NCBI RefSeq assembly: GCF_000156335.1
Contig: NZ_DS999213.1
Coordinates: 3,413,690 to 3,477,689, forward strand
Direction of reading: 5' to 3'
DNA: 64,000 bases
DNA from: Roseobacter sp. GAI101
GTDB lineage: Bacteria; Pseudomonadota; Alphaproteobacteria; Rhodobacterales; Rhodobacteraceae
Shown here: in pieces, positions 8,584 to 20,927 of the stretch
How the letters are laid out: each line of letters opens with the position of its first letter
Position numbering within the stretch: the first letter of the stretch is position 1
Made by a program: the position numbers and the translations under genes
The notes under the pieces: model-generated
What the model saw: the letters and a program-made list of their open reading frames with translations, nothing else
What the model was told of the DNA's origin: nothing
Database searches by the model: none

Positions 8584-10901
8584 TCGGCCGTCAGCAAAGG
8601 AGGCTTGTTGCCGGTCAGCTTCGGGTTTTCAGAGCTCAGAACAGTCAGATCAAGCTCGCCTTTCTTGACGCCGACCTTGACGACACCGCCCTTGGCCAAC
8701 TTGCCGAACAGCAGTTCTTCGGCCAAAGGCTTTTTGATGTGTTCCTGGATGACCCGGCCCAGAGGACGCGCACCCATTTTTTCATCATAGCCTTTGTCGG
8801 CAAGCCATTCAGCGGCTTTGGTCGAAAGTTCGATCGTTACGTTCCGATCCATCAACTGTGCTTCCAATTGCAGGACGAATTTCTCGACCACGCGCATGAT
8901 CACTGCTTTGGGCAGCGGTGCAAAGCTGATGACAGCGTCCAGACGGTTGCGGAATTCCGGCGTGAAGGTCCGTTCGATCGCGGCAGTGTCTTCGCCCGTC
9001 CGACGGTCCCGACCGAAACCGATCGCCTCTTTTGCCTGTTCGGACGCCCCAGCGTTTGACGTCATGATCAGAACGACATTACGGAAATCTACCGTCCGAC
9101 CGTTGTGGTCGGTGAGCTTGCCGTGGTCCATCACCTGCAACAGGATGTTGTAGACGTCGGGATGGGCTTTCTCCATCTCGTCAAGCAGCAAGACGCAATG
9201 CGGGTGCTGGTCGACGCCGTCGGTCAACATGCCGCCTTGGTCAAACCCGACATAGCCCGGAGGCGCACCGATCAGACGTGAAACGGCGTGCTTCTCCATG
9301 TATTCGGACATGTCAAAGCGCAGAAGTTCGACCCCGAGCGTGTCAGCCAATTGCTTTGCCACTTCGGTTTTACCTACACCAGTCGGACCTGCGAACAGGT
9401 AGTTGCCGATGGGCTTCTCGGGTTCGCGCAGACCTGCACGGGCAAGCTTGATCGCCGATGACAGCGCGTCGATTGCAGCATCCTGCCCAAAGACGACCCG
9501 CTTGAGCGACGCTTCGAGGTCTTTCAGAACCACGACATCGTCTTTCGACACATTCTTCGGAGGAATGCGCGCGATCTTGGCGACGACGGCTTCAACTTCT
9601 TTGGTGCCGATGGTTTTACGGCGCTTGGAGGCTGCGATAAGGTGCTGCGCTGCCCCGGCTTCGTCGATCACATCAATGGCTGAATCCGGCAGTTTACGGT
9701 CGTTGATATACCGATGTGCCAGTTCCACGGAGGTGCGGATCGCATCTGCCGTGTATTTAACCGAGTGGTGTTCTTCGAAATAGGGCTTGATCCCGCGCAG
9801 GATTTTCACCGCATCTTCAACCGAAGGTTCATTCACGTCGATCTTTTGGAAACGGCGTGCAAGGGCCCGGTCCTTTTCGAAATGCTGGCGGAATTCCTTG
9901 TAGGTCGTCGACCCCATGGTCCGCAGCTTCCCGCCCGCTAGTGCAGGTTTCAGCAGGTTGGACGCATCCATTGCGCCGCCCGATGTCGCACCCGCACCAA
10001 TGACGGTGTGGATTTCATCGATGAACAACACCGCATCCTTGTGCTCTTCCAGTTCGGTCACGACGGCTTTCAGGCGTTCTTCGAAATCACCACGGTACCG
10101 TGTGCCTGCCAACAGCGCGCCCATATCGAGCGAGAAGATGGTTGTTTTGGACAGCACTTCGGGTGTCTCGCCCGCGACAATTTTGCGTGCCAGACCTTCG
10201 GCAATGGCGGTTTTACCGACACCGGGATCGCCCACCAGAAGCGGGTTGTTCTTGCGGCGGCGGCAAAGCACCTGGATGCAGCGTTCGACTTCGGCATCGC
10301 GACCGATCAGCGGGTCGATGTCGCCTTCGCGGGATTTGGCGTTCAGATCCACGCAGTATTTCTCCAGCGCGGATTCCTTCTTGTCACCTTCGGTCACGCC
10401 TTGGGCTTCTTCCTCGTGTTCGGGCGCGCCGGAGATCGGGCGCGGCTCACCGAATGCGGGGTCTTTGGCGACGCCGTGGGCGATGAAGTTTACGGCGTCA
10501 TAGCGGGTCATGTCCTGCTCTTGCAGGAAATAAGCCGCATTGCTTTCGCGTTCCGCAAAGATCGCGACCAGCACGTTGGCACCTGTCACTTCGGTTCGGC
10601 CAGAGGACTGCACGTGGATCGCAGCGCGCTGGATGACCCGTTGGAATGCCGCGGTGGGCACCGCTTCCGAGCCGTCGACATCGGTGACGAGGTTGCTCAG
10701 GTCTTCGTCGACGAATTCGACCAAGGTCTCGCGGAGTTCCGTCATGTCGACAGAGCAGGCCTTCATAACCTGAACCGCATCTGGTTCATCGATCAGGGCC
10801 AGCAATAAATGCTCAAGCGTTGCGAATTCATGACGGCGCGCGTTTGCAAGCGCCAGGGCGGAATGAATTGCTTGTTCTAGTGTAGACGAGAATGAAGGCA
10901 C
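8580..10901 (-). CDS. clpA: ATP-dependent Clp protease ATP-binding subunit ClpA
   Basis: The protein has 773 residues: an N-terminal Clp repeat domain (1-145), then two AAA+ modules. Walker A motifs lie at 224-231 (GDPGVGKT) and 505-512 (GPTGVGKT), with Walker B VLFIDEIH and LLLDEMEKAH. The EAIGFG loop in the second module matches the ClpP-docking loop, so it should feed unfolded substrates to ClpP. The start is GTG with AAAGGAG upstream. No clpS adaptor gene lies directly upstream in this window. The downstream M23 gene overlaps by 4 nt. Confidence 0.95.
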   Translation of the reverse strand: MPSFSSTLEQAIHSALALANARRHEFATLEHLLLALIDEPDAVQVMKACSVDMTELRETLVEFVDEDLSNLVTDVDGSEAVPTAAFQRVIQRAAIHVQSSGRTEVTGANVLVAIFAERESNAAYFLQEQDMTRYDAVNFIAHGVAKDPAFGEPRPISGAPEHEEEAQGVTEGDKKESALEKYCVDLNAKSREGDIDPLIGRDAEVERCIQVLCRRRKNNPLLVGDPGVGKTAIAEGLARKIVAGETPEVLSKTTIFSLDMGALLAGTRYRGDFEERLKAVVTELEEHKDAVLFIDEIHTVIGAGATSGGAMDASNLLKPALAGGKLRTMGSTTYKEFRQHFEKDRALARRFQKIDVNEPSVEDAVKILRGIKPYFEEHHSVKYTADAIRTSVELAHRYINDRKLPDSAIDVIDEAGAAQHLIAASKRRKTIGTKEVEAVVAKIARIPPKNVSKDDVVVLKDLEASLKRVVFGQDAAIDALSSAIKLARAGLREPEKPIGNYLFAGPTGVGKTEVAKQLADTLGVELLRFDMSEYMEKHAVSRLIGAPPGYVGFDQGGMLTDGVDQHPHCVLLLDEMEKAHPDVYNILLQVMDHGKLTDHNGRTVDFRNVVLIMTSNAGASEQAKEAIGFGRDRRTGEDTAAIERTFTPEFRNRLDAVISFAPLPKAVIMRVVEKFVLQLEAQLMDRNVTIELSTKAAEWLADKGYDEKMGARPLGRVIQEHIKKPLAEELLFGKLAKGGVVKVGVKKGELDLTVLSSENPKLTGNKPPLLTAE

Positions 10902-11074
10902 GTGCGTGCTCCTTTTCGATCTGTGTCGGTTCGGTATCCCGGTATAGGGTGACCGTCTCCGAACATGGCCTCATAGTATTAGAGTTTGGTTGATCACGGC
11001 AAAGCTTCAAGTTTTTTCTGCAATATTATCGTCACAATTATCGTGAACAACAATTTCGGCCATGATTGCGGCGA

Positions 11075-11842
11075 TCAGAAACGGTCTTTGCGCGCGCGGA
11101 TTTCGGCAAACACATCAGTGTCGGTGGCGTTTTTCATTCCAAGCTGCGTGCGAATACCGGGATCGCCGGGGCGCAGAAACGGATTGGTCTGAAGTTCCGT
11201 TACAAGTGTCGAGGGGACCGTCGGCACACCATTCTTTCGCGCCAGATCGATTTCTCTTGAACGAGATATAAGCGCATCGTTCTTGGGATCAACCGTCAGC
11301 GCGAATTTTGCGTTCGATTGCGTATATTCATGACCCGAGCAGACTGTGGTGTCTTCGGGCAGCTTCATCAGCTTTTGCATGCTGGACCACATTTGTGCGG
11401 CCGTGCCTTCGAACAGGCGGCCGCACCCTAGCGCCATCAGGCTGTCGGCGGTAAAGACGCATTTGGCAGCCGGCACATAAAAGGCGATATGTCCGACCGT
11501 ATGGCCAGAGACATCCATGACCTGCACCTCATGACCGGCAAACTGGAACGTTTCGCCATCGCTAACAGCATGGTCCAGATCAGGCAGGCGGTGCGCGTCC
11601 GCTTTCGCCCCAATGATACGGGCAGGGTGTTCGGTGATTAGGTCAGGCACGCCCTGAATATGGTCCGGGTGATGGTGGGTCAGCCAGATTTCCGTCAGCG
11701 TCCAGCCAAGGTCGTCCAGCTTGGCCGAAATCGGGGCCGCTTCCGGCACGTCGATCAGCGCAACTGCGCCGCTGGCCTGGTCGCGCAGCAGAAAGGCGTA
11801 ATTGTCGGACAGGCAGGGGATGGTCACAAGATCAAATGGCAT
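11075..11842 (-). CDS. gloB: Hydroxyacylglutathione hydrolase (glyoxalase II)
   Basis: This is a 255-residue metallo-beta-lactamase-fold enzyme that hydrolyses S-lactoylglutathione in methylglyoxal detoxification. The metal-binding THHHPDH lies at residues 55-61. Later ligands are VSGHTVGH, FTADSLM and CSGHEYTQSN, and FLRPGDPGIR closes the C-terminus. The frame is open upstream to 11935, but the family N-terminus begins at MPFDLVTIPCLSDNYAFLL, with AGGAG just before it. It is divergent from the methyltransferase gene. Confidence 0.94.
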   Translation of the reverse strand: MPFDLVTIPCLSDNYAFLLRDQASGAVALIDVPEAAPISAKLDDLGWTLTEIWLTHHHPDHIQGVPDLITEHPARIIGAKADAHRLPDLDHAVSDGETFQFAGHEVQVMDVSGHTVGHIAFYVPAAKCVFTADSLMALGCGRLFEGTAAQMWSSMQKLMKLPEDTTVCSGHEYTQSNAKFALTVDPKNDALISRSREIDLARKNGVPTVPSTLVTELQTNPFLRPGDPGIRTQLGMKNATDTDVFAEIRARKDRF

Positions 11843-12000
11843 GGTGGCTCCTGTACGCGTTGATGGGGTTGGTATGACGCTAGCCTGCGCGGCGTTGGCC
11901 TGCAAATCGGTTTGTCGGTCTTGGGTCTGTGTCATGTCTCTTTTTCATATGGCGGGTTTGGGTTAACGTTACCTCAGCAACCGGACGAAAGGCGACGCCC

Positions 12001-12747
12001 ATGCATCTTGATGTGCAAGATCTGCGCAACTTTTACTATCGCAGCGCGCTAGGGCGGGCGGCACAGCACGCGTTGCGCAGCCGGATGCTTGAGTTGTGGC
12101 CCGAGGCAAAAGGGCAAACCGTTGTCGGGTTCGGCTTTGCCGCGCCGTTGCTGCGGCCTTATCTGGCGGATGCGCGGCGGGTCATGACGTTGATGCCCGG
12201 CCCGCAGGGGGTGATGCCCTGGCCTGCGGGCATGGCGAATACTTCGGTGCTGACCGAAGAAACGCTGTGGCCGATCGAGACAGGGCATGTGGACCGGCTG
12301 GTGCTGCTGCACGGTCTCGAGACATCCGAGCGGCAAGGCGATCTGCTTGAGGAATGCTGGCGCGTGTTGGGGCCGGGGGGCAGGGCGTTGTTCATCGTGC
12401 CGAACCGTGCGGGGCTGTGGGCGCGGCGCGACATCACGCCGTTTGGCTACGGGCGGCCCTATTCGCCCGGCCAGCTGGAAACGCAGCTGCGCAAGCATCA
12501 GTTTCTGCCCGAACGCCAACTGGGCGCACTGTACCAGATGCCGTCGAACCGGCGGGTCTGGATGCGGTCGGGGAAATTGTTCGAAAAGATCGGGCGGCAC
12601 ATGCCGACGATGATGGCGGGCGGTGCCTTCATGGTCGAGGTGACAAAGCTGGTCTACCCGCCAAAAGGGAAGGCATCACGCGTGCCCAAGCGCAGGTCGA
12701 TCCGCATGCTGGACGGTGTCGGGTCGAATGTGCCCAAACCGGTCTGA
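12001..12747 (+). CDS. Class I SAM-dependent methyltransferase
   Basis: The product is about 248 residues. The N-terminal part has a weak SAM-binding fold ([15 protein letters not shown]); [18 protein letters not shown] follows as a typical post-SAM strand-turn. The substrate cannot be read from the sequence. ATG 12001 is preceded by AAAGG. An earlier in-frame start at 11929 would overlap the gloB leader region and lacks support. Divergent pairing with gloB is seen; a functional link is not shown. Confidence 0.82.
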   Translation: MHLDVQDLRNFYYRSALGRAAQHALRSRMLELWPEAKGQTVVGFGFAAPLLRPYLADARRVMTLMPGPQGVMPWPAGMANTSVLTEETLWPIETGHVDRLVLLHGLETSERQGDLLEECWRVLGPGGRALFIVPNRAGLWARRDITPFGYGRPYSPGQLETQLRKHQFLPERQLGALYQMPSNRRVWMRSGKLFEKIGRHMPTMMAGGAFMVEVTKLVYPPKGKASRVPKRRSIRMLDGVGSNVPKPV

Positions 12748-13025
12748 TCTAGCAAAACATCGGCAAGAACACGGGCAAGAATCGCCTGAAAACGATAAAT
12801 CTTGCCAAATTGCCCCCGTGTCGTGCTGTTCTGGTGGTGTCAAACGGTCGCAGGTAAACCGAGTATTAAGAATAAGGGGCAGTTTCGCGGCCCTCAGTCA
12901 CTATACTGTGTTGCGGCAGGCGAACCTGTCTGCTACATCCGCCCTGATTTAGACGTCTTGGGTAAATTCAAGCCGCGCCAACACCCCGGTGACGCGATGT
13001 ATTCGCATATCCGGCACAGACGTAC

Positions 13026-13031
13026 GAGAGG
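13026..13031 (+). promoter_or_regulatory. Ribosome binding site deciding the atpH start
   Basis: GAGAGG directly abuts ATG 13032, leaving no spacing, but sits 6 nt before GTG 13038. This favours the GTG start for atpH. Confidence 0.55.
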
Positions 13032-13037
13032 ATGGAC

Positions 13038-13598
13038 GTGTCCGAAACAGCATCGATCTCTACTGGCATCGCAAAACGCTACGCGACTGCTGTGTATGAA
13101 TTGGCCCAAGAGGCCAAAGCCCTTCCCCAGATCGAGAAAGATCTTGATGCGCTCGAGGCCTCTTTGGCCGACAGCGAAGATTTTCGCGACCTGATCCATT
13201 CGCCGATCTACACGCGTGACCAGCAGGCCGCATCGATCAGCGCCATCGCCAAGAAGATGGGTCTGTCCGACATTATGTCGAACACGCTGGAACTGATGGC
13301 AAACAAGCGTCGCTTGTTCGTGATGCCACAGTTGATCGAAAACCTCCGCGAGATCATCGCGGTGGAAAAAGGCGAAGTCACAGCTGACGTGATTTCCGCC
13401 AAGGCGCTGACCAAGGCGCAATCTGACAAGTTGTCCAAGTCGCTTGCCGCGACCACGGGCAAAACCGTAACGTTGAATGCGACCGTTGATGAATCCCTCA
13501 TCGGTGGTCTTATCGTCAAAGTGGGCTCCAAGATGATCGACACGTCGATCCGCGCAAAGCTCAATTCCCTCCAGAATGTAATGAAAGAGGTCGGATAA
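13038..13598 (+). CDS. atpH: ATP synthase F1 subunit delta
   Basis: The product is the delta (OSCP) subunit that links F1 to the peripheral stalk. From GTG 13038 it has 186 residues, the length I expect in this family, and begins SETASISTGIAKRYATAVYELA after the initiator. ATG 13032 would add two residues but touches the ribosome binding site. Conserved C-terminal features include DESLIGGLIVKVGSKMID. It is the first gene of atpHAGDC; the F0 genes are not in the window, as is usual in alphaproteobacteria. The atpA ATG follows the stop directly. Confidence 0.93.
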   Translation: MSETASISTGIAKRYATAVYELAQEAKALPQIEKDLDALEASLADSEDFRDLIHSPIYTRDQQAASISAIAKKMGLSDIMSNTLELMANKRRLFVMPQLIENLREIIAVEKGEVTADVISAKALTKAQSDKLSKSLAATTGKTVTLNATVDESLIGGLIVKVGSKMIDTSIRAKLNSLQNVMKEVG

Positions 13599-15137
13599 AT
13601 GGGTATCCAAGCTGCAGAAATTTCTGCGATCCTGAAGGACCAGATCAAGAACTTTGGTCAAGAAGCAGAAGTCGCCGAAGTTGGCCGGGTTCTGTCCGTC
13701 GGTGACGGTATCGCTCGTGTTTATGGTCTGGACAATGTTCAGGCCGGCGAGATGGTCGAATTCCCCGGTGGCATCATGGGCATGGCCCTGAACCTTGAAA
13801 CCGACAACGTCGGTGTGGTTATCTTCGGGTCCGACCGGGACATCAAAGAAGGCGACACCGTAAAGCGCACGAACTCCATCGTGGACGTGCCAATCGGCAA
13901 CGGCCTGCTGGGTCGTGTTGTTGACGGTCTTGGCAACCCAATCGATGGCAAAGGCCCCATCGAATCCACCGAGCGTGGCCTTGCAGACGTCAAAGCCCCC
14001 GGCATTATCCCGCGGAAATCGGTTCACGAACCAATGGCGACGGGCCTCAAGTCCGTTGACGCGATGATCCCCGTTGGCCGTGGACAGCGCGAATTGATCA
14101 TTGGTGACCGTCAGACCGGCAAGACAGCCGTCGCACTTGACGCGATCCTGAACCAACAGCAAGTAAACGCAGCCGCTGGCGACGACGAGAGCAAGAAAAT
14201 GTACTGCGTGTACGTTGCAATCGGTCAGAAGCGTTCGACAGTTGCACAGCTGGTGAAAAAGCTCGAAGAAACCGGTGCGATTGAATATTCCATCGTTGTT
14301 GCCGCCACCGCGTCCGAGCCTGCGCCCATGCAGTACCTCGCACCTTACTCTGCGACAGCCATGGCGGAATTCTTCCGCGACAACGGCCGTCACGCCCTGA
14401 TCGTTTATGATGACTTGTCCAAACAGGCCGTTTCCTACCGTCAGATGTCGCTGTTGCTGCGTCGTCCACCCGGTCGTGAAGCCTACCCTGGCGACGTTTT
14501 CTATCTTCACTCCCGGTTGCTGGAACGCTCCGCCAAGCTTGGCGATGAGGCTGGCAACGGCTCCTTGACGGCGCTGCCGATCATTGAAACCCAAGGTGGT
14601 GACGTTTCGGCGTTTATTCCGACAAACGTGATTTCGATCACTGACGGTCAGATCTTCCTTGAAACCGAATTGTTCTACCAAGGCATCCGCCCCGCCGTGA
14701 ACACTGGTCTGTCGGTTTCGCGTGTTGGTTCCTCGGCTCAGACCAAGGCGATGTCCTCGGTTGCGGGTCCGGTCAAGCTGTCCTTGGCTCAGTACCGCGA
14801 AATGGCGGCCTTTGCCCAGTTCGGTTCCGACCTTGATGCTTCCACACAGCAGTTGCTGAACCGTGGTGCGCGTCTGACAGAGCTGATGAAGCAGCCCCAG
14901 TATTCGCCGCTGACCAACGCTGAAATCGTCTGCGTGATCTATGCGGGTACAAACGGTTTCCTTGACAAGATCGACGTCAAGCAAGTTGGCCGCTTTGAAG
15001 CAGGTCTGCTGGCGCATCTGCGCAGCAAGCACGCTGATCTGATGACCGACATCACCGAAAACGACCGCAAGGTGAAGGGTGAGCTGGAAGACAAGATCAA
15101 AGCAGCTATCCAATCTTTCGCCGCTGACTTCGCTTAA
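13599..15137 (+). CDS. atpA: ATP synthase F1 subunit alpha
   Basis: The protein has 512 residues and is the regulatory nucleotide-binding subunit of the F1 hexamer. The P-loop GDRQTGKT lies near residues 170-177, [30 protein letters not shown] follows in two parts, and the C-terminal helical domain is complete. It starts exactly one base after the atpH stop codon and is followed by atpG after 14 nt. A long open frame on the opposite strand here is a codon-usage shadow. Confidence 0.98.
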   Translation: MGIQAAEISAILKDQIKNFGQEAEVAEVGRVLSVGDGIARVYGLDNVQAGEMVEFPGGIMGMALNLETDNVGVVIFGSDRDIKEGDTVKRTNSIVDVPIGNGLLGRVVDGLGNPIDGKGPIESTERGLADVKAPGIIPRKSVHEPMATGLKSVDAMIPVGRGQRELIIGDRQTGKTAVALDAILNQQQVNAAAGDDESKKMYCVYVAIGQKRSTVAQLVKKLEETGAIEYSIVVAATASEPAPMQYLAPYSATAMAEFFRDNGRHALIVYDDLSKQAVSYRQMSLLLRRPPGREAYPGDVFYLHSRLLERSAKLGDEAGNGSLTALPIIETQGGDVSAFIPTNVISITDGQIFLETELFYQGIRPAVNTGLSVSRVGSSAQTKAMSSVAGPVKLSLAQYREMAAFAQFGSDLDASTQQLLNRGARLTELMKQPQYSPLTNAEIVCVIYAGTNGFLDKIDVKQVGRFEAGLLAHLRSKHADLMTDITENDRKVKGELEDKIKAAIQSFAADFA

Positions 15138-15151
15138 GGGAGGGAGGGCAC

Positions 15152-17474
<2,323 letters not shown>

Positions 17475-17486
17475 GGAGCGCTGAAA

Positions 17487-17924
17487 ATGGCAGACACAAT
17501 GCAATTCGACCTCGTTTCGCCCGAGCGGCGGCTGGCCTCGATGCAGGTGACGGCCGTTCAGATTCCGGGTGCAGACGGGGACATGACAGCAATGCCTGAT
17601 CATGCTCCCACCCTCACCACGTTGCGCCCTGGCGTGCTGCGTGTTGAAGGCCCGGAAGGTGCTACGGAATATGTGGTTACTGGCGGCTTCGCTGAAATCT
17701 CGGCTGCTGGTGTGTCGGTTCTGGCCGAACGCGCCGTGCCCAAGGGTGAAATGACCCAAGAGCATCTGGACGAGATGATGGAAGAAGCCAAGACGATGTA
17801 TTCCACGGCAAAGTCCAATTTCGTCAATGAACCCGGCCCCGTGGATGATGCAGCCAAGCTGCTGTCCGACATGGTTGCCATGGGGGATCAGATCGGATTG
17901 TCGAGCAAACAGCCGTCTCTTTAA
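17487..17924 (+). CDS. atpC: ATP synthase F1 subunit epsilon
   Basis: The protein has 145 residues with the N-terminal beta-sandwich ([31 protein letters not shown]) and a C-terminal helical part (residues 88-145) that in this family can inhibit ATP hydrolysis. The C-terminal helices look more acidic and longer than in enteric bacteria. It is the last F1 gene; a hairpin terminator follows at 17951. Confidence 0.95.
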   Translation: MADTMQFDLVSPERRLASMQVTAVQIPGADGDMTAMPDHAPTLTTLRPGVLRVEGPEGATEYVVTGGFAEISAAGVSVLAERAVPKGEMTQEHLDEMMEEAKTMYSTAKSNFVNEPGPVDDAAKLLSDMVAMGDQIGLSSKQPSL

Positions 17925-17950
17925 CGCGTCCTTGCAAGATCTATCGAAGG

Positions 17951-17974
17951 GGCCTCGCTTTTGCGGGGCCTTTT
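17951..17974 (+). terminator. Rho-independent terminator after atpC
   Basis: GGCCTCGC pairs with GCGGGGCC (8 bp, one G-T pair) around a TTTT loop, followed by TTTTC. It sits 27 nt after the atpC stop. Confidence 0.85.
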
Positions 17975-18044
17975 CTATTTAAATTATGCCTTGTAGGATA
18001 AAAACGCGTTGAAGGTTAGCGAGTGATCGGAATACAACCCCAGA

Positions 18045-18395
18045 ATGAAGCGAATGAATGGAAACACCGTTGGCGTAGAAAGCGGCGAAACCGTTCTCTT
18101 TTCCGACTTTGAAGATGGTGGCGAGATGTGGACCGGAACAGGTCAGCGCGAACGCCGTCAACGTGTTGTCTTTTCAACGCCGTTCAAAGAGGCCCCGACT
18201 GTCCAGTCGTCGCTGGCGCTGTGGGACGTGGACAATGCAACGGTCATGCGCGCAGACCTGAGGTCAGAGGATATCACCGATGAGGGCTTTGATCTGGTGT
18301 TTCGCACGTGGGGGGACACCCGCATCGCGCGGGTTCGGATCGCGTGGTTTGCAATCGGTCCGCTGCACCAGGAAGAAGACTGGGACATCTACTAG
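18045..18395 (+). CDS. H-type lectin domain-containing protein
   Basis: The protein has 116 residues. The core matches the H-type lectin fold: GETVLFSDFEDGGEMWTG, an RxVxFSxPF strand, APTVQSSLALWDVDN and RIARVRIAWFAIG. These domains bind sugars in other organisms, but here there is no signal peptide, so it is probably cytosolic. Genes of this type recur after the atp operon in Roseobacter relatives; the reason is unknown. There is no clear Shine-Dalgarno, so ATG 18054 is an alternative start. Confidence 0.78.
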   Translation: MKRMNGNTVGVESGETVLFSDFEDGGEMWTGTGQRERRQRVVFSTPFKEAPTVQSSLALWDVDNATVMRADLRSEDITDEGFDLVFRTWGDTRIARVRIAWFAIGPLHQEEDWDIY

Positions 18396-18413
18396 ACGTC
18401 CCGGTCCAATGGT

Positions 18414-19433
18414 TCAGAGGGCCTTGTACATCCCGTCATAGATCGGCTCAAGGGATTCAGCATCGAACAGGGATGATACGGAAGTGCCGTTCCAGATGTT
18501 CAGGATCGCCTGGGCAAAGATCGGTGCCGTCGGCACAATCCGGATGTTCTGGGCCTGTTTGACCGCGTCCGTCGGCTGGATGCTGTCGGTGATGACCAAG
18601 GATTTCATAACGGAATTGCTCACCCGCTCAACAGCGGGGCCGGACATTACGCCGTGGCTGATGTAGGAATGAACTTCCTTCGCACCGTTCTCCAGCAATA
18701 CCTCGGCAGCCTTGCACAGTGTGCCGGCAGTGTCGCAAATGTCATCGACGATCAGGCAGATCTTGTCAGTGACGTCCCCGATCACGGTCATTTCAGCAAT
18801 CTCGCCGGGCTTTTCGCGACGTTTGTCGACAATGGCGAGGGGGGAGTTGATCCGCTTGGCCAGTTCGCGGGCGCGTGCAACGCCGCCCACATCCGGGGAT
18901 ACGACCATTAGTTCGCCCATCCGGTCTTTGAATTCGTTCTTGATATCCAATGCAAAGACGGGCGACGCATAAAGGTTATCCACCGGAATGTCGAAAAATC
19001 CCTGAATCTGCGCGGCGTGCAAATCCATGGTCAGGATCCGTTCGATCCCGGTGCCAACCATCATGTTGGCGACCAGCTTGGCTGTGATCGGGGTGCGTGC
19101 CTTGGTGCGGCGGTCCTGGCGGGCGTACCCGAAATACGGCAGAACGGCGGTGACCCGCGCTGCTGACGACCGGCGCAGGGCGTCGGCCATCACCAGCAAT
19201 TCCATCAGGTTGTCATTGGCCGGGTTCGACGTTGGCTGGATGATGAACATGTCTTCACCGCGCACGTTCTCGAACACTTCGACAAAGACTTCGCTGTCAT
19301 TGAAACGTTCGACCCGGGCATCGACCAACCCCACATTGACACCGCGGTGCAGCGACATCCGCCGCGCAATCGCTTTGGCCAGTGGCATGTTGGCGTTGCC
19401 TGAGATGAGTTTGGGTTCAGATGTTTGAGCCAT
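18414..19433 (-). CDS. prs: Ribose-phosphate pyrophosphokinase
   Basis: The 339-residue enzyme makes PRPP from ribose 5-phosphate and ATP for purine, pyrimidine, histidine and tryptophan synthesis. [30 protein letters not shown], the PRPP loop [13 protein letters not shown] and [14 protein letters not shown] are all present. TTG at 19439 lies two codons upstream of ATG 19433; the ATG is preferred. The stop is only 18 nt from the stop of the convergent lectin gene, with no evident terminator between them. Confidence 0.96.
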   Translation of the reverse strand: MAQTSEPKLISGNANMPLAKAIARRMSLHRGVNVGLVDARVERFNDSEVFVEVFENVRGEDMFIIQPTSNPANDNLMELLVMADALRRSSAARVTAVLPYFGYARQDRRTKARTPITAKLVANMMVGTGIERILTMDLHAAQIQGFFDIPVDNLYASPVFALDIKNEFKDRMGELMVVSPDVGGVARARELAKRINSPLAIVDKRREKPGEIAEMTVIGDVTDKICLIVDDICDTAGTLCKAAEVLLENGAKEVHSYISHGVMSGPAVERVSNSVMKSLVITDSIQPTDAVKQAQNIRIVPTAPIFAQAILNIWNGTSVSSLFDAESLEPIYDGMYKAL

Positions 19434-19541
19434 GTGCAAGGAGTCCCCGGTTGCATAACATGTGACAGAATCGTGACGTTGACACCGCTTAACATGGCCT
19501 TACGGTCGGGCAAAGCTGCACACGGAGGATCGGAGCGCCAA

Positions 19542-20138
19542 ATGGCCCATATCGACTATTTTTTTGCGACCTTGTCGCCTTATGCGTATCTTGCTGGCAA
19601 CCGGCTTGAGGAAATCGCAGCCAAACATGGTGCCACGATCACCTATAAGCCGTTTGATCTGATCTCTGGGTTTGGCCGGACGGGAGGACAGCCCCCTAAG
19701 GATCGGCATCCCAGCCGGCAGGAATACCGCGCGATGGAACTGGCCCGTCAGGCCAAGAAACTGGGCATGCCGTTCAAGCTGCAACCGGCCTTCTGGCCCA
19801 CCAATGGCGCACCTTCATCGTATGCGATTATCGCGGCGCAGGCGACCGGCGGCGACGTGGGCAAGCTGTGCCAGCTGATCATGCATGCTGTCTGGGCCGA
19901 AGATCGCGACATTGCCCAGGATGACGTGGTCCGGGACTGTCTGGTCAAGGCTGGCTTTGATCCTGCGATCGCCGACAAGGGCCTGCTGCAAGGGGCCGAC
20001 ACTTTTGCCCGCAACCTCGAAGAGGCGGTCGAACGCGGTGTCTTTGGCGCGCCGTTCTATATTCTGGATGATGGGCAGAAGTTCTGGGGACAGGACCGTT
20101 TGGAAGATCTCGACTTGCATCTGGCGGGCCGCCTGTGA
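19542..20138 (+). CDS. 2-hydroxychromene-2-carboxylate isomerase family (DsbA fold)
   Basis: The product is about 198 residues and begins MAHIDYFFATLSPYAYLAGN. That matches the thioredoxin-like start of the kappa-class GST / HCCA isomerase family, with Ser in place of a CxxC motif. FGAPFYILDDGQKFWGQDRL is the usual C-terminal motif (GVFGAPFF..GQDRL). The role is glutathione-dependent isomerisation of aromatic breakdown products, though the real substrate is unknown. GGAG precedes ATG 19542; the upstream extension in frame is rejected. A GTGA overlap couples it to the next hydrolase. Confidence 0.87.
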   Translation: MAHIDYFFATLSPYAYLAGNRLEEIAAKHGATITYKPFDLISGFGRTGGQPPKDRHPSRQEYRAMELARQAKKLGMPFKLQPAFWPTNGAPSSYAIIAAQATGGDVGKLCQLIMHAVWAEDRDIAQDDVVRDCLVKAGFDPAIADKGLLQGADTFARNLEEAVERGVFGAPFYILDDGQKFWGQDRLEDLDLHLAGRL

Positions 20139-20923
20139 CGCTAAAGACGTTTACGCGGAAATTTGGCCATGGCCCGCGCCAAGCCTTGGCGATCCATTGC
20201 ACGCTTGCCCATTCAGGTGCGTGGCGCGGGATCGGCGAAGCGCTTGGCGATGATCTGACCCTGCTTGCCTATGACCTTCCGTCGCACGGAAAATCTGGTG
20301 ATTGGGACGGGCAGGGCAATGTGCATGATGTGGCCACCGACATGGCCCTCGCGCTGCTGACCGAACCGATGGACATCATCGGCCATTCCTTCGGCGCGAC
20401 CGTCGGGCTGCGTCTGGCAATCGAAAGCCCCGAACTTGTGCGCAGCCTGACCATGGTCGAACCGGTCTATTTCGCCGCCGCTATGGTCGATGACCCAAAG
20501 GGCGCGTCATCCGACATGGGCAACAACACGGCCTTCAACGCCGCCTACGCCAGTGGTGACATGATGGAGGCCGCGCGGGTCTTTAACGTCGGTTGGGGTG
20601 ATGGCAGCGGTTGGGAAAAGACGCCCGAAAAGCTGCGCCACTATATGGCCGACCGCATCCATTTCGTCCCCGCCAGCCAACCGTTCCTGCGCGAAGACAG
20701 CGCCGGATTGCTGGAACCGGGCCGCTTTGCCCGTGCCGCGATGCCGGTTTTGTTGATGGACGGGGCAACCTCGGGCGATATTGCGGATGTGATCAGCAGG
20801 TCGTTGGAAAAACGTCTGCCCAACGTCACCCGCCGCGCCATCGCGGGGGCAGGGCACATGGCCCCGCTGACTCACCCGACCGAAGTCGCAAACGAAGTGC
20901 GTGCGTTTCTGGCGGCCTGCTAA
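20135..20923 (+). CDS. Alpha/beta hydrolase
   Basis: The protein has 262 residues. The nucleophile elbow is GHSFGA (Ser85) and the acid/base end is GAGHMAPLTHP with the catalytic histidine. The oxyanion region is HCTLAHSGAW. It starts at GTG overlapping the previous stop by 4 nt, so it is co-translated with the DsbA-like isomerase. Substrate is not readable; small-molecule ester or ring-cleavage product hydrolysis is the family's usual range. Confidence 0.85.
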   Translation: MTLKTFTRKFGHGPRQALAIHCTLAHSGAWRGIGEALGDDLTLLAYDLPSHGKSGDWDGQGNVHDVATDMALALLTEPMDIIGHSFGATVGLRLAIESPELVRSLTMVEPVYFAAAMVDDPKGASSDMGNNTAFNAAYASGDMMEAARVFNVGWGDGSGWEKTPEKLRHYMADRIHFVPASQPFLREDSAGLLEPGRFARAAMPVLLMDGATSGDIADVISRSLEKRLPNVTRRAIAGAGHMAPLTHPTEVANEVRAFLAAC

Positions 20924-20927
20924 TCGT

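Noticed and set aside
12879..12907. TATACT at 12902 as the -10 of the atp operon promoter
   Set aside because: No acceptable -35 is found at 16-18 nt, so the promoter is left unassigned.
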